Positions 35,526-48,125 of a stretch of DNA of 64,000 bases are shown in pieces. The DNA lies in contig JADNRX010000276.1 in NCBI GenBank assembly GCA_015501595.1, positions 1-64,000 on the forward strand, in the 5' to 3' direction. The stretch comes from Hymenopellis radicata (taxonomy: Eukaryota > Basidiomycota > Agaricomycetes > Agaricales > Physalacriaceae). The notes beneath the pieces are model-generated. The model ran no database searches, was not told the origin of the DNA, and worked only from the letters and a program-made list of their open reading frames with translations. Every line of letters starts with the position of its first letter. Position 1 is the first letter of the stretch. The translations under genes were made by a program, and so were the position numbers.

Positions 35526-36842
35526 TCAATGCTCTACAGTCTTCTCTATATCTATCTTCTGTGCGCTCGTAATGGAGATCTTGATACTCGACTTGCCACC
35601 TTCTGTAACGGGGACCGTCGAGTTCCCAACGCCCAAGCCCGAATCACCGTCGCCGCCCGTGGATGTCTCGTCTCCAGTGGCATCCGAGTCGTCGCCAGAC
35701 GATTCATCAGTGGCGTCAGAGTCGTCGCCAGATGCACCGGATTCCTCTTCTGCTCCATCGCCGTTTGAAGCGCCATCTGCGGTACTGTCTCCACCTTCTG
35801 CACTGCTGTCTCCACCACTGCTATCTTCGGGGTCTGAGTCTGCGCCGTCGGTGTCCGCAGTAGTGTCGTCGTCGGCACTACTCTTGGACTTGGAGCCAGA
35901 TTTAGAACCGCTGGTTTCATCGTCGTCGTCGCGCTTGGATTTTGAGCCCGATTTGGTGCTGCTTGTCTCCTCAGCGTCGTCGGAGCCACTGCTTTTGGAT
36001 TTGGCACTGAACGCGTCGGAATCATCATCCGAGCCTGTGTCCAACAAGTCAACGTCCTCATCAGAAGACCCTTTGGACTTGGACTTGGATTTGCCCGTCT
36101 TGCTGGACGTAGAATCGTCATCGGTGGCTGCGCTGGAAGCGTCGGAAGAGCTCCCGGCGTCGTCTTCGTCTGGAGAATTCGTGGTATCGTCTGCGCCAGA
36201 AGCGTCGGCATCGCCGGCGGTATCATCATTTCCGCCAGTCTCTGTATCATCCTCTCCGCCTCCTGTACTCGAATCGCCAGAATCGTCCTCGCCAGAATCG
36301 TCCGAACCGACATCTGTGTCATCCTCCCCGCTGTCACTTTCTTCTCCAGAAGTCGAGTCTCCCGCAACAGCAGTTCCAGAAGAATCAGACTGAAGAGGGT
36401 TTATATTCGTGTTCCCATAAACATTGACGTTTATAACGCTTCCTCCTGAGGTTAACGCGTGAGACCTTCGACGAGGGATGCAAGATCATCGGTGGAGGTG
36501 TCGGTATTGGGGATGGACAGAGTCGTGGATGTGATTTTGTTCAAGGCTGCGGTTGTACTGTCGGAGCTTTGGGTTCCATTGAGCAGAGGGAGTAGACCGG
36601 TGACGGAAGAAGCTACAGACGATATATGTCAGGAATGGGTTACCGTGGCTCGCAGGACCAAAACGTACATCCGGCTCTTGAAAACAACTCCGCGGTCGGT
36701 CTGTGAACTGATCTGCGGGTATGATAATTTCTGCAGGCGATCAATTAGAGAAAAAGGAACTCCTCGATATAGCTAGACTAACCCTATCGGCGCAGCAGAA
36801 GACAGAAGAGCAGCGTTCAGGAAACAGAAGCCTGATGACCAT
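35526..36842 (-). CDS. acidic Ser/Asp-rich low-complexity protein, probably secreted
   Basis: From about 36459 down to 35526 one minus-strand frame stays open. It encodes a strongly acidic tract (repeats of SGDDS, DDSG, SKSKS, GSKSGSKSKSS) and ends KISITSAQKIDIEKTVEH. Upstream exons give LPLLNGTQSSDSTTAALNK and SIPNTDTSTDDLASLVEGL, resembling fungal cell-wall or secreted proteins. A hydrophobic start near 36842 may be a signal peptide, but the first exon is not resolved. One base seems to be missing near 36455-36461, between VEGL and TSGGSVINVNVYG. The plus-strand mirror frame of equal length is a composition shadow. Function unknown. Confidence 0.5.
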
Positions 36843-37451
36843 GTCGAGCGTGTGATATGCATCTTGAACAAGCCAGCTTGTGTGCGACTCAAAGTTAGCC
36901 AGTAACTTGAGGTGGGTGAGCGCAGCTAAAGACCAAGGTTTGCGCGACGAAGCGTATTTATGTCGGTGGAGACTCCATAACGATATTCATCAACACCGTG
37001 CGGGAGCGGGTCAATCGTTGCATAGCTATCACCATTGTAACCTTGTACGCGGGCAGATAGCGCAGATCATTGAAGGGCCTCGTTACGATTGCTTGGTCGG
37101 CGTTGAATGAAGAGAGACACTTGCCTTTTTGGGATTGGGAGAATCCCGCTCTTTCGTTTTCTCACGATAAAAGTTCGAGTAGTGCATGCTGGACGACTCT
37201 GTACCTGCCTGTACGCTGTAGGTGGGCCGTCTACAACTTGTGCGAACGGGAGGCGGTTCACAATACCTTCCAGAATCTGCGCCACAGATGTTTCCTTGCG
37301 AAGGTTTAACTTTATTGACCTTCGCCGAGGCGACTGTTCTAAACTTCTGATAGATCATAGTACCGACATAACGGATGCTCACCGCCGTACCACATATATA
37401 TGTGGCTACACAAAGTGACTCCACCTAGCCAACACCAACTTCACAGGTACT
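36843..37451. other. intergenic
   Basis: Divergent spacer between the acidic-protein gene and the WW-domain gene. Short frames only. Confidence 0.45.
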
Positions 37452-38456
<1,005 letters not shown>

Positions 38457-38567
38457 ATTGTAAGACACTTGTCTGCGTGTTTCGAAGTTGTTACTTGAAT
38501 TGAAGTGTACTATACAGTTACCAGTAAACTATGATCTTGAACAGTGTCCTTGTATACATAACTCGAC

Positions 38568-40650
38568 TTAATTCGGAGGCTGAACCATCTCGACAATTGA
38601 ATCCCCAGGACACTTAACCTCCCACTCCGTCTCCAAATTCAGCTTCGACGACCCCTCGATGCGAGTCCTCCACTCGAATTTACCCTCCTTCTCACCACCT
38701 TTCCCATCAGTCGTCTTCTCCCACATAACTATCAATGATCCCGTCGTACCCACCTTCACCTCCTCTCCAGCTTTAGCCGTCGCAAGCCCCTCCGGTTTCC
38801 TCAGCACAACCTTTATCTGACTATCATCACTCATCGGAATAGAGTCGCGCACAGTAAGGTCTTCAACAGCAAACGCATGCTTATTGCAAATAACAATACC
38901 CGTCGTATACGCCATAGTCTTGAACGACTCGGCGAAAGCCCCACCGCCGGAGCGGGTAGTCTTGACATTGCGTGTGTACGTGATCTTGGCGGTGGGGTCG
39001 TGTCCGAGGGTACAGTCGAACGTGTCGCCGGTGATGACATCGTTGAGGATGGTGGTCTGCGAGACGAAGGAGTCGTCCATGATGACGCGCACAGAGCCGG
39101 GAAGGAGGCGGTATTCGCTGGTGTTCTTGACTTGGCACTATGCATGGTGTTTAGTACTGAATAGAGATGTGAAGAAGGAGGATTTACCTGCAAGAATAAC
39201 CGAGGATCTGCACGCGGAACAGTCACATACGAAATCGTGCTCTCAAACGGCAACACGGCGACCGCGACCTGGTGTTCCACGCCGTCGCTGGGAATCGTTG
39301 CTTTACCGTCCACGGCGAACGACATGGCCAGCGGCGTTTCAGTCACGGTTGTACGAGCGTCTGGTAGTGGCAGAAGGACTTCTTCGAATGCATCGTCGGC
39401 AGATTCCTGTGACGGGGCAAGTTCACTGAAACCACCGGTCCGGGGGACGGTAGGTAATGAATGCTGTGCCGGGGAGGATCCAAACAACGTGCTGCTAGTG
39501 GGCTGCTGTGAAGAGCCAAAGGCGCCAAAGGACGTAGTAGAGCCACCGAAGGGACTTGGCCGGACTCCTCCGCCTCCGGGTCTTTGTTGTTGTGGTTGTT
39601 GCTGTGGTTGTTGCTGTGGTTGTTGCTGTGGTTGCTGTTGTGGTTGTTGTTGCAGTTGTTGCTGCTGCATGCCAAAAGTACCCATGTTATTATTATTGCC
39701 GAAGGGACCTTTATTGTTGGCCCATGCCGCACGTGCCAAACGAAGTTTGACCTGGTGAAGAGCGGGGATGCGTTGTCCAATAGTGTCACTTTCAGATGTG
39801 TTGAGAGTGAGCTGGGCGTCCGTCCAATCTTCCCCGGTGGATTGCATGATACGCGCGCGGTAATGGAGATGCACTTGGGAGGATGGCTTTCCGTTCTCCG
39901 TGGTGGCGTGCAGCTCGTACGTAGGGAACCAATGGACCTGGTTCACAACTAAAGATGGTCGCGTTAGCCTTGGAATGAAGCTTCTTGACAATAGATACCT
40001 ACTATATGTGATCAACATATCGACCGAACAAGACGTGGCTGAACGAATAACAGCCGTCACCTCGCCAGTGCAAGTTCCCTTCCTCAACGAAGCTTTCTCA
40101 GCCTCAGCTTCAATCAACCGATCAATCACGAGAATCTCTTCACTAAGAGAGACTGTCGCCGCCGTATTCTCCCCGCCTTGCTCTACAAAGCTCTGAAGGA
40201 ATAGCGTCATGTTGGGCGGCGTCACGAACTCCCCTGTGATAGACTTCGCGTATTGAACAAGAATATCCGCTTCATGCTCTCTTACACGCTTCGTGCTCTC
40301 GAGCGCAGTCTTCTTGGACTTCAAACGCCGTATGATTTCGGAAGAACTATCCGAGGCGTACGCCGCAGATTTATTGGTTCCCAGTTTACACACGACGTCG
40401 AATAGACGCGCATCACCTAGGCCGGTGACCCTCACGGAGAGTGGGTCGATTGTACTAGACAAGCCTGTGATCTCTACAGTATTCTGCCCCGCCTATGCCC
40501 AAAATTATCACCACGAAGAGTAGTTTTCAGTGAGGAGAAACCTACTTTCAACTCCGCTGGAAAGGATCTGACAACTTCAGCCTTTGAGGACTTGTAGATC
40601 GTCACAGACTTCACGGAAGAATCTTGAGCAAACAGTTTGAGGGCCGACAT
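38568..40650 (-). CDS. DUF4140/DUF4139 (MuiA-like) protein with FG and QQQP linker
   Basis: ATG 40650 opens MSALKLFAQDSSVKSVTIYK, the DUF4140 start, with a following exon NTVEITGLSSTIDPLSVRV. The DUF4139 domain starts VNQVHWFPTYELHA and continues through YRARIMQSTGEDWTDAQLTL to the C-terminal FDCTLGHDPTAKITYTRN and VKCPGDSIVEMVQ. Between these blocks lies an insert with GPFGN, GTFG, a (QQQP)n tract, SPFGG, SFGAFGS and LFGSS. These FG motifs look like those of FG-nucleoporins. The family is known from bacterial mucoidy inhibitor A and uncharacterised fungal proteins, with no established reaction. All frames are intact. It converges with the WW gene (112 bases between stops). Confidence 0.8.
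39585..39665. repeat. QQQP-coding minisatellite
   Basis: Tandem 12-base units (TGTTGTTGTGGT-like) encode Gln-Gln-Gln-Pro on the minus strand inside the DUF4139 gene. Units vary by one or two bases. The copy number is likely polymorphic. Confidence 0.8.
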
Positions 40651-40833
40651 GATGGTGGACTGAGAAAAGGGATGGCTATCATGGGGTCGCGATCTTTATA
40701 CAACCCCATGTCACAGATGCGTGACTCACGCCACTACGAGGGGCGGAACCGAGCCAGTTGGATACGTTCGAGGCTCCCATCACCATACGTATTTCATGGG
40801 AGGATAATATAAACGCAGATATTCACCAAATCG

Positions 40834-42432
40834 CTACCCGGTCTTCGTCTTCAGATTCGTCCAGAACATCGTAAACAACGCAGCACCAATACCAGCGATA
40901 GCTATTTCCAGCCCCGCATAATTGAGCATGCCAACTGCCAATCCACTGCCGCCCCATATAGCACCTGAAACTCTCCCCGCGTAGTTACTGTACTGGATCA
41001 CAAGAGACGTTCGGCCGTTCCATTCCTGGGGTAGCTGTTTGCTCAACAAGCTCACAGTGACCGTGCTTGCGAGATTGAATCCAAGGGCGATCAACCACCA
41101 GCACGCGAACATGCTCGCATAAGTGACACAGCTGGAAGCAACTAGGGAGATGAAAACGAGCAGCCCGACTATGCCTAGGAATGAGCCGGCAAGAAGAATG
41201 TGGCGGTCTTGGATGCGACGAGCTAGGAAGAGATTGAGGAGGAGGAAGGGGAATGTAGTTATTCCACCAAGAGCAATGAAATTCCCCGCTCCAAAGGGTG
41301 TAAATTTCAAGACCTCCGCTTTGGCGCCAAATACAGGGATGTTGGACTCCCAGGCTCCTGTACGAGGGTAAGGCACCGTTTTGAGACATAAATGGGAGGA
41401 GCTTACCCAGAATGAAGAAACAAGTCATAGCAAACCAGCACATGCAGACGATTACACCCCATTGGGCAAGAGATGTCGTGTGTCTAGCAGCCCCAGGTTC
41501 GAACTCTTCAACAGAGACTTGTTCCTCGCGAAGATTATTGGAAGAAGAATCGGGGAGTGAAGTAAGCTCAGTGGTTGGTGCCACGTCTTCGACATCTTCA
41601 AACCAATTATAGACACAGATCCAGAATGCACACCATACGACGGCCATGATCCAGCCTGGACTTGTGTACCCATTGAAGACTTCGTTTGCGAACCCGATTT
41701 TAGTTAGGAGACCGCCGAAGAAGGGGCCAGCGCTCATTCCCAATCCTATGTGTTCATTAGTACAGGTCGAATGAGAGTCAAGCGCATTCAAACCTTGTCC
41801 AAGGACTAGCCATCCAGCAAGCGTAGTTCGCTGCCTCATGCCCACAATACGACCGTCAGAGCAGTAGCGTTTGCAATACATCCACCTGTTAAACGTTGAG
41901 ATCCAACGAACCAAAATCGAAAAGTTAAAACTTACATTGAAAATGCCAATCCACTAACTATACGCCCGATAAGGATGAGATAAAGGAACCGAGCCTTGTA
42001 GGCGCAAGCGTATAGTATATGTCCAGCAATTGATGCCCCACAGCTGATATGAAGTGGGAGCTTATAACGACCTTGATAAACGCGTCAGAACGACTTGCAA
42101 ATATGGCGCTCCGTCTTACCCTTGTCATACTTCATCAACGGAATCAGAGCTAGCCCAGAGAACACAGTGGGTATGCCGATGACGATGCCAGAAAACGTCG
42201 AGTCGCCTCCCAGAGATTTCGCATACTCGTTGGAAGACGAGACGATGATGAAGAAGGAAATCTACAACCTGAATGAAGCGATGTTGTTCATTGACACGTC
42301 CATACGCACCTGAAGGAGTAGGTTTGTCATGAGGATTATGACTCTGGAGGAGGTCTTGGGCAATTTATACTCCCCATCCGTTCGGTGAGAGGGTCCCAGG
42401 ACGTCCTTCAAGCTTTCCTTGAGACTCAACAT
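40834..42432 (-). CDS. major facilitator superfamily transporter
   Basis: ATG 42432 begins MLSLKESLKDVLGPSHRTDG. Twelve-helix MFS features follow across several exons: IIVSSSNEYAKSLGGDSTF, VIGIPTVFSGLALIPLMKYD, a GQGLGMSAGPFFGGLLTKI-like helix 5 motif, GWIMAVVWCAFWI, a long cytoplasmic acidic loop (VEEFEPGAARHTTSLAQWG), GAGNFIALGGITTFPFLL and a last helix ALFTMFWTNLKTKTG. The closest architecture is the CLN7/MFSD8-like lysosomal or vacuolar group; the substrate is unknown. The gene is divergent from the cullin-like gene (286 bases between starts). Confidence 0.8.
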
Positions 42433-42717
42433 TGGGAGCGGGAGTCAAGCGGCATCATAATCTCGGATTTCCAATGATGCGAAGTAGAACCTGGGGTTGT
42501 TCAGGTCGGCGATGGAAAGGAAAGGGAGGCATAAGAGCGGCACGAGAAGAGCACAGAGCATATGGTATCTCGTGTTCTCAATAGGACCTGAGTAGCCAAA
42601 TGATAGATACTTATACTTACCGTTACGCGCAAATCCTTTAAGCCAACGGGTCACGCCGAAGTGATCGGGTTGTATTTGTTGGCATTTTTTACGGAAGGCT
42701 CCGTGAAAGAAACGGTC
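42433..42717. promoter_or_regulatory. divergent promoter region, MFS / cullin-like
   Basis: The 285-base space between two start codons on opposite strands must carry both promoters. No clear TATA element or known operator was identified. Confidence 0.45.
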
Positions 42718-43769
42718 ATGTCCTCGAGTTCTAAAGGAAAGGAGCCGGCGATTCCTCCTCTGCCAAATCCCGCCACAGGCAGCGCGAATCCTGCTGCAAC
42801 GCTTTCCTCTCTTTGGGGATATCTGCAGCCGGCTTTGAACCATCTCGTTAAATCGCCTTCCAATAATGCCACCAAAGCGCCTTCGATCGATGTTGAGTAC
42901 TACGCCGGCATACACTCGGCGTGTTATAACTAGTTAGTTTAAACATACCCCTTCTGCAAGATTCTGACTGCTCATCTAGCATCACTGCTCAAACAGAAGT
43001 TATCACAAGCAACATCAGGAAATCTGACGCCGAAATGAGTCCCAACACGGCGACGGATCTCTACGGGCAGCTAGACAAATATTTCGCCGACGCCGCGCGC
43101 GAGCTCCTGCTTGGTGCTCCCCATGATGATTCCGATTTGATTCACTACATCATCCCTTGTTTCAATCGCTTCTCTGCCGGCGCCCAGTCCGTTAACCGCC
43201 TCTTGAACTACGTTAACCGGCACTACGTAAAACGCGCCGTTGACGAGGACAAAGGGTGGCTCTCCATTAACGACGTTCTTGAGCACGTTGCCAAGACGGC
43301 CAACGTCAACGACACGCGGGAAAAGCTCTCTAATAAATTTCGCGAGAAGCGGATTGAAGAGCTGAAGAAATGGGGCTATGTTGATAATGGCTCTTCGCAG
43401 CTCATGGCTCAAGCAGAGTCGTTTGCTGAAGCTGCCAGCGACGTGTCTCGTATTGTCCCCATCCTCTCCCTCGCCCATCGCCGCTTTCGAGCCGATTTTA
43501 TTGATCCACTACTAGCCGTCCCAAAGACGAAGGGGAAAAAGGTGAAGAACAAGATTCCAAAGTCCCCCAGTGGTTCGGGACTTCCTGGTCCTAAAGGTCG
43601 TCTGGCCAGAGCCGTTAAAGACCTGCTCGAGTCGACTGAAAGGGATGTGGAAGAGCGAGATAAACTTGCGGGTGAACTAGCTGTCGTGCTGCGTACTGTC
43701 GGCATTCGCCCCGACCATCCTCTGCGGAAGAAGCTGGATAGGTTTGCTCCCCCTCTTACAGCTGGATAG
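42718..43769 (+). CDS. stand-alone cullin N-terminal repeat protein
   Basis: ATG 42718 starts a Ser/Pro-rich segment. LSSLWGYLQPALNHL and SIDVEYYAGIHSACYNY follow, then an intron (42933-42979) and ITAQTEVITSNIR, GQLDKYFADAARELL, IIPCFNRFSAGAQSVNRLL and YVNRHYVKRAVDEDKGW. This is cullin-1-like repeat 1, the part that binds SKP1-type adaptors. The rest of a cullin (cullin homology domain, RBX1 site, neddylation lysine) is absent. The protein ends at about 334 residues with a Lys/Pro linker and a helical tail (RDVEERDKLAGELAVVLRT). It cannot form an active ligase by itself. It may be a decoy or scaffold, or a free-standing cullin-repeat family seen in basidiomycetes. The frame is intact. Confidence 0.75.
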
Positions 43770-43795
43770 AACTGTAATCTGTCGAATGCAAATAT

Positions 43796-46154
43796 TCATT
43801 GATTTTCCCCACTCTCCTCCAAACTACGTATACTGGACCTTCCATCGTCAAAAGCCTGGACCACCCTCGGGACCATAAATCTGGTTATCAGGTACTGGAG
43901 GGTTAGAGTCACGAAGACTTCCCCATACGATATCGTGAACCCAACCGTCGTTCTTGGTAGCTGCGTCCCGAAAATATGTCGCCCTCTACTATCCGTATAG
44001 GCAAACGTCTGCGTCGTTTCACCAGTTCCATTGATTCCCATCCAACCATTGGCATGTTGCACTGAATATATTGACTTGTAGGGGCCCGTAGGCAGTTGAA
44101 TAGCACGGGCATGCGTTTGCTTGATATCTGAACCGTATCCACCTATCGAAGGTTAGTGAATCATTCAAGACTCATTATTCCTGATTTACTGACCGAACTG
44201 CATCTCAGAAAGCGAGTAGTTCGAGAATACATTCAATGGATACTCAAAGGCATCCCGCAGAACTTCTTGGTCGTTGTGCTTAGACAAAGTTATCCCTTTG
44301 GTCGTCTGATTACCCCACTTGGCGACATGTCACTGGATTTTTCTCGAGGGACAACACTGCGGACATACCTGTACCCGGCCCTGGTCCGCGTAGGCTGCAT
44401 CGTTGCTGTAGCTCAACGACTGAGAAAATGAAACAACTTTCTTTCCCTCAGATGTGTGCAGCTCGCTCTGAATATGAAGATGACGTTCTGCGACGACGCT
44501 CGTCCACACCGTCGTATTATCTTCACTCGCACCGCCCATCGTTTGCAAACCCGTATCGCCCACATCGTACGTGGTCATCCTCCCCGTCGTGGAAGATGCC
44601 CCGAGCCGACCATGAATGCTCCCGGATATGAACCAATTCGAGTTGATGCTCGGATTCGTACCTTGCCCGCGAACCTGAAGAGTAACGCTGTGCGACTTCG
44701 AGCCATCCAGGAGGACCGGAAGAAACGGAGTGGCATCAATCCAATATGTTGGTGCATCATAAGCCCCGTAAGACGCCAACGGACGCCAGTTGGACGGGGT
44801 GATGCCACCTGTGTAGATAACGGCATACGGCCATACCACGCCAGCCAGTTGACCGTCAACGAGGACCTGAACTTCGCGGAACGGACCTTTATTCCGATCG
44901 GGCCAGTTGATTCGGGGAAGTAGTCAACGAATTCATCGGGAGTGTCTGAGTTTACCGATGAGCTACTGGTTGTACTTACGGAAACTGGCGCTCACTAAGA
45001 TACCAGAATTCTTCTGCAGAATTACCAGAACAGAAGACTTCGATGTACGCCTCAGTCGTATTGGGAGGCAGCGAAACATTGGTCGTTCCTCCTGTGTCAT
45101 CGTCCAACGTGAACAAGTTGGTGGTGTTCGGCGAGAGGTTGGACAGCGGAAGAATAAAGTCCGATGTTTTTGGCGTTGGAAAGTCCCTTGTAGGCGCGTA
45201 GAATGTCGCAGTGATTATAACTGATGGAAGCCACATCAGTTTCCTGTGCCGTTCAATCTTTGCTGAGAGCGCTCTTACCGTCAAACGCGGCATCCCTGGG
45301 ATATGGATGAGAACTGTCGCCGAATTTAGATGGTGAATGGTGCTTACAGCTCGTCAGAGATAATGTTGGAAAAATCCATCATGAAATCTCCTCTTCCGCG
45401 AAGAGAGGGTGAAATGGGTAACATCTTTGATACTGAAGACAGGTTAATCGCGTCGTTATAAGTCTTGAACTGCTCGAGAAACTGACGTATTCCAAATTGT
45501 TCCCGTCTCCGTCGGTTCCGCGCTAGAAGTGCGCCAGACTCAGGACACGAACTTCAGTGAACGACGTGTTAGCATGAGGTGCTGAGCTTACTCTCTACAT
45601 GAGATAGGTAAATCGACTAAAGGACGCGTCAGGAGTGGATAAGAGTGTGATCGTCGTTCACTAACACCGAACCGGTCATACTGAGTTCCTATGCTTGTCG
45701 AAGGCTTAGCACAACCGCGATGTACAAATAACACTACAAAGACTCACGAGTAGACGGAGAGATTCATGCTGATAGCAGCCCATTCGCCAACACTTCCGCA
45801 CGCGGCGTCGGTAGGTGGAGCATACGGTACAACCGCCGGTTTGTTATACGAATCAACACCTTGAGAAACGCGTCCTAATAAACATTTCTAAAGACACGAA
45901 AAGTGCTCACCGAACGTGTGCTGTAAAAGAACAACTTCACAACTATCGCCATAGGAAGGCACAACTGGAGGTGCGAATATTTGCAAGTCGATCAGAGGCG
46001 TGACGGTGGGGTCGTCCGTCATCTTGCTCTTCTCCAAGGCATCGATTGGACGATCCGCTAATCCATTGAAGAGGACGTCCAGTTCAGCAGAGCTCATTTG
46101 AGCCACGCTATAGGTAATACAGAACGCGGCAGCAAGAAGGAACTGATTGAGCAT
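43796..46154 (-). CDS. PNGase A-type peptide N-glycosidase, secreted
   Basis: ATG 46154 opens a signal peptide (MLNQFLLAAAFCITYSVAQ). Downstream exons give the PF12222 blocks: CEVVLLQHTFGEH, IITATFYAPTRDFPTP, VLVDGQLAGVVWPYAVIYTG, GGITPSNWRPLASYGAYDAP, YWIDATPFLPVLLDG and VQHANGWMGINGTGETTQTF. The family cleaves asparagine-linked glycans from glycopeptides outside the cell. The last exon changes frame at 43980-43984 beside CCC: restoring one base gives RGRTYFRDAATKNDGW and a stop at 43848, which fits the family better than the literal stop at 43796. The 3' end converges with the cullin-like gene. A truncated 5' copy lies at 29154. Confidence 0.85.
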
Positions 46155-46775
46155 GGCCGTCGTCCTTGAGCGCCAAGGATGACTTTCAAGAAAATTTATC
46201 CTTCGCCGGCTGTAGATCGGCGGTTCGAATACTTGCGAAGGTTATGGTAAGACAACCTTCCAGCTCAGGAAAAGAGAGAGAGAACGAAGTTTAGAGAAGA
46301 GCTAAGTCGATAGCGGGTAAAATAGAAGTAAGACGAGTTGGAGATATAAGGGGAAATGAGTCGTAACGAGTCGAGACGAGTCATAGACCTGCAATGCGGG
46401 CGATGTAGGGGCGAAACTTGGGAAATGTGGCGTGATGACGTCATACTTAGTTCGTATTGTCCTTAGTCGGGCGCAACGCCACCCAAATCTTTCCGAGAAT
46501 AAAAGCTATCCTCGAATCATGTGCATACCGTAACCACAAATGATGAAGCTCAATGAGTTCAACGAAAATCAAACTTGTGTTGCAGACCATGTAAGGTTCT
46601 CGGTTTACGTATCCAAGCCTACAATGGATGAGTGAATGTCACTGTCAGTAACTGCTAGAATGTCGGAATGGAGGCTCGAGCTCGACAGTAGATCGGAAGA
46701 GACTGATAAATAAGACAATAAGCTTTGCGGACCTGTCTTAGAGACGGTTTGTGAACCACCACCATCACCTCCGCC
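46155..46775. other. divergent spacer
   Basis: No gene seen. GACGAGT and GAGTCG words recur around 46330-46385. This stretch should contain the PNGase A promoter. Confidence 0.4.
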
Positions 46776-47400
46776 ATGCGTATGTCGACCCACCGTCTGC
46801 GCCTAATCGTCGTTCTGACCGCCCAACTCATCTTCTGGACGGCCTCCTGCATGTGCGTTCTAAACGAACTATACTGGTTCAATCCGCAGCAGTATTCGCC
46901 AGTGCCCTATCTCATCATCCACACACTCCACCTCCTTGCGATCCTCGTCCTGCGCTGGCTCTACGAAACGCCTTTGGAAACTGTGCAGGAGGCTGCGCGG
47001 CTGTCTGGCGGGGCCTGGGCCCAGCGGATGGCTCTGAACCCAGACGGTTCGAAGCGGCGGCTACAACCCTTTGCATCATCGAATATAACGCCCGGGATTA
47101 TTGCTTTTACGTGAAAGCCGGCACAATCATCTGTCTGGCGCTCGGACATTGGACGTTTTGGCTGTGGTTGATCATGCCTGAATGTGCGTTGCCAGTTATA
47201 CACCTATCCAGTTATTGACGCAATGCATACCTAGATATACGCGTGACGATGCCTCTTGGGCTTGCGGGCGCCATTTTTGTTTGGCGTTGTCGAATGGAGT
47301 TTTTAGGCCCCGGTTATCAGTTTGGGTGGGAGGTAGAGGCTGAGAATGCGGCAGCGGGGTTCTGTGAGGAGATGTTTCCTCGAGGTCCGCTGGATGTCTG
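46776..47400 (+). pseudogene. broken copy of the four-helix membrane protein
   Basis: It starts MRMSTHRLRLIVVLTAQLIF and is about 80% similar to the intact gene at 29699-30322. After SKRRLQP the frame is lost: the intact copy has CCCC where this copy has CCC (near 47070). Later, four bases are missing near 47190, so YNARDYCFY and the last helices are in other frames. The four-base change shows that at least part of this is real decay. Confidence 0.7.
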
Positions 47401-47539
47401 AAAATATAGGAGTAGAAGTAAGAAAAAAAGTTAGAGGTCGATGACGCATTTGCTCTGCTAGGAACTTGAAGGAAGGAAGAAAGAAATGGCATCTTAGCAA
47501 CTGTCATGGTCAAGCTTTCCAAGCTCCCAAATTTCAAGT

Positions 47540-47660
47540 CTGGCTTGGTAGTTGTTCTGTTAGGACATTCTACAAATTCATCCTCACTGAGGATGAGCTG
47601 GTGCCACATCTCCAAACGCAGGAGTGTTTGGTCGCAGGATTCGAACCTTGCATTGGCTAG
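47540..47660 (+). pseudogene. F-box protein C-terminal remnant
   Basis: It encodes VRTFYKFILTEDELVPHLQT, nearly the same as the F-box gene C-terminus at 27.6 kb, with nothing else of that gene. A further match to 27561-27590 occurs inverted at 47920-47945. Confidence 0.65.
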
Positions 47661-48125
47661 CAGGACCAGTTGTTCCTGCTTTTTTTGCGACTGACGCGCG
47701 CTCAAAGCCTTTGTCGACTCCAAAGACTACATTCCATCACGGAGCTCGGTGCGCACGATGGAGATTACCCTCTTGGATGCAACGAACTGAGTCCGACTTG
47801 TCGTAGACTGGTCAACAAGGAAATAGCTTCGTCGAATGCAGGCAAGACGACGGTGTCGCATTCGGAGGAACGCCTACACCAGCTCTCCTCTCCTCAACTT
47901 GGCAAAGAAGCTCATCGCGTTAGCGGGATCGGAGGGTGGAATAGTGATAGTGATTATAGGAGGGACGACGGGGATATCGGAAAAGTGCTAATCAGTGAGG
48001 TCGGCGAGATTGGGCGGAATGGTGCAAGGGCGCATCTTACTATTGTCTTGATTCAGTGTGAGAGACAATCGTTGGAGCCTATGAAAGTGGATTATAAGAG
48101 AAAAGTACACGGAATGAAACAAACT
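47661..48125. other. no gene assigned
   Basis: Frames on both strands without domains. Part belongs to the duplicated segment shared with 27.5 kb. Confidence 0.4.

Noticed and set aside
35572..36393. 273-codon plus-strand open frame
   Set aside because: It mirrors the acidic Ser/Asp tract on the minus strand; composition alone keeps it open, and it reads as a Ser/Pro/Val shadow.
39237..39758. Cys/Gly-rich plus-strand frame (CCCGCC repeats)
   Set aside because: Antisense of the QQQP minisatellite inside the DUF4139 gene.
47625..47660. tRNA-like B-box on the minus strand (GGTTCGAATCC)
   Set aside because: No A-box at the right distance and no acceptor or D stems could be folded; the site lies in an F-box remnant.
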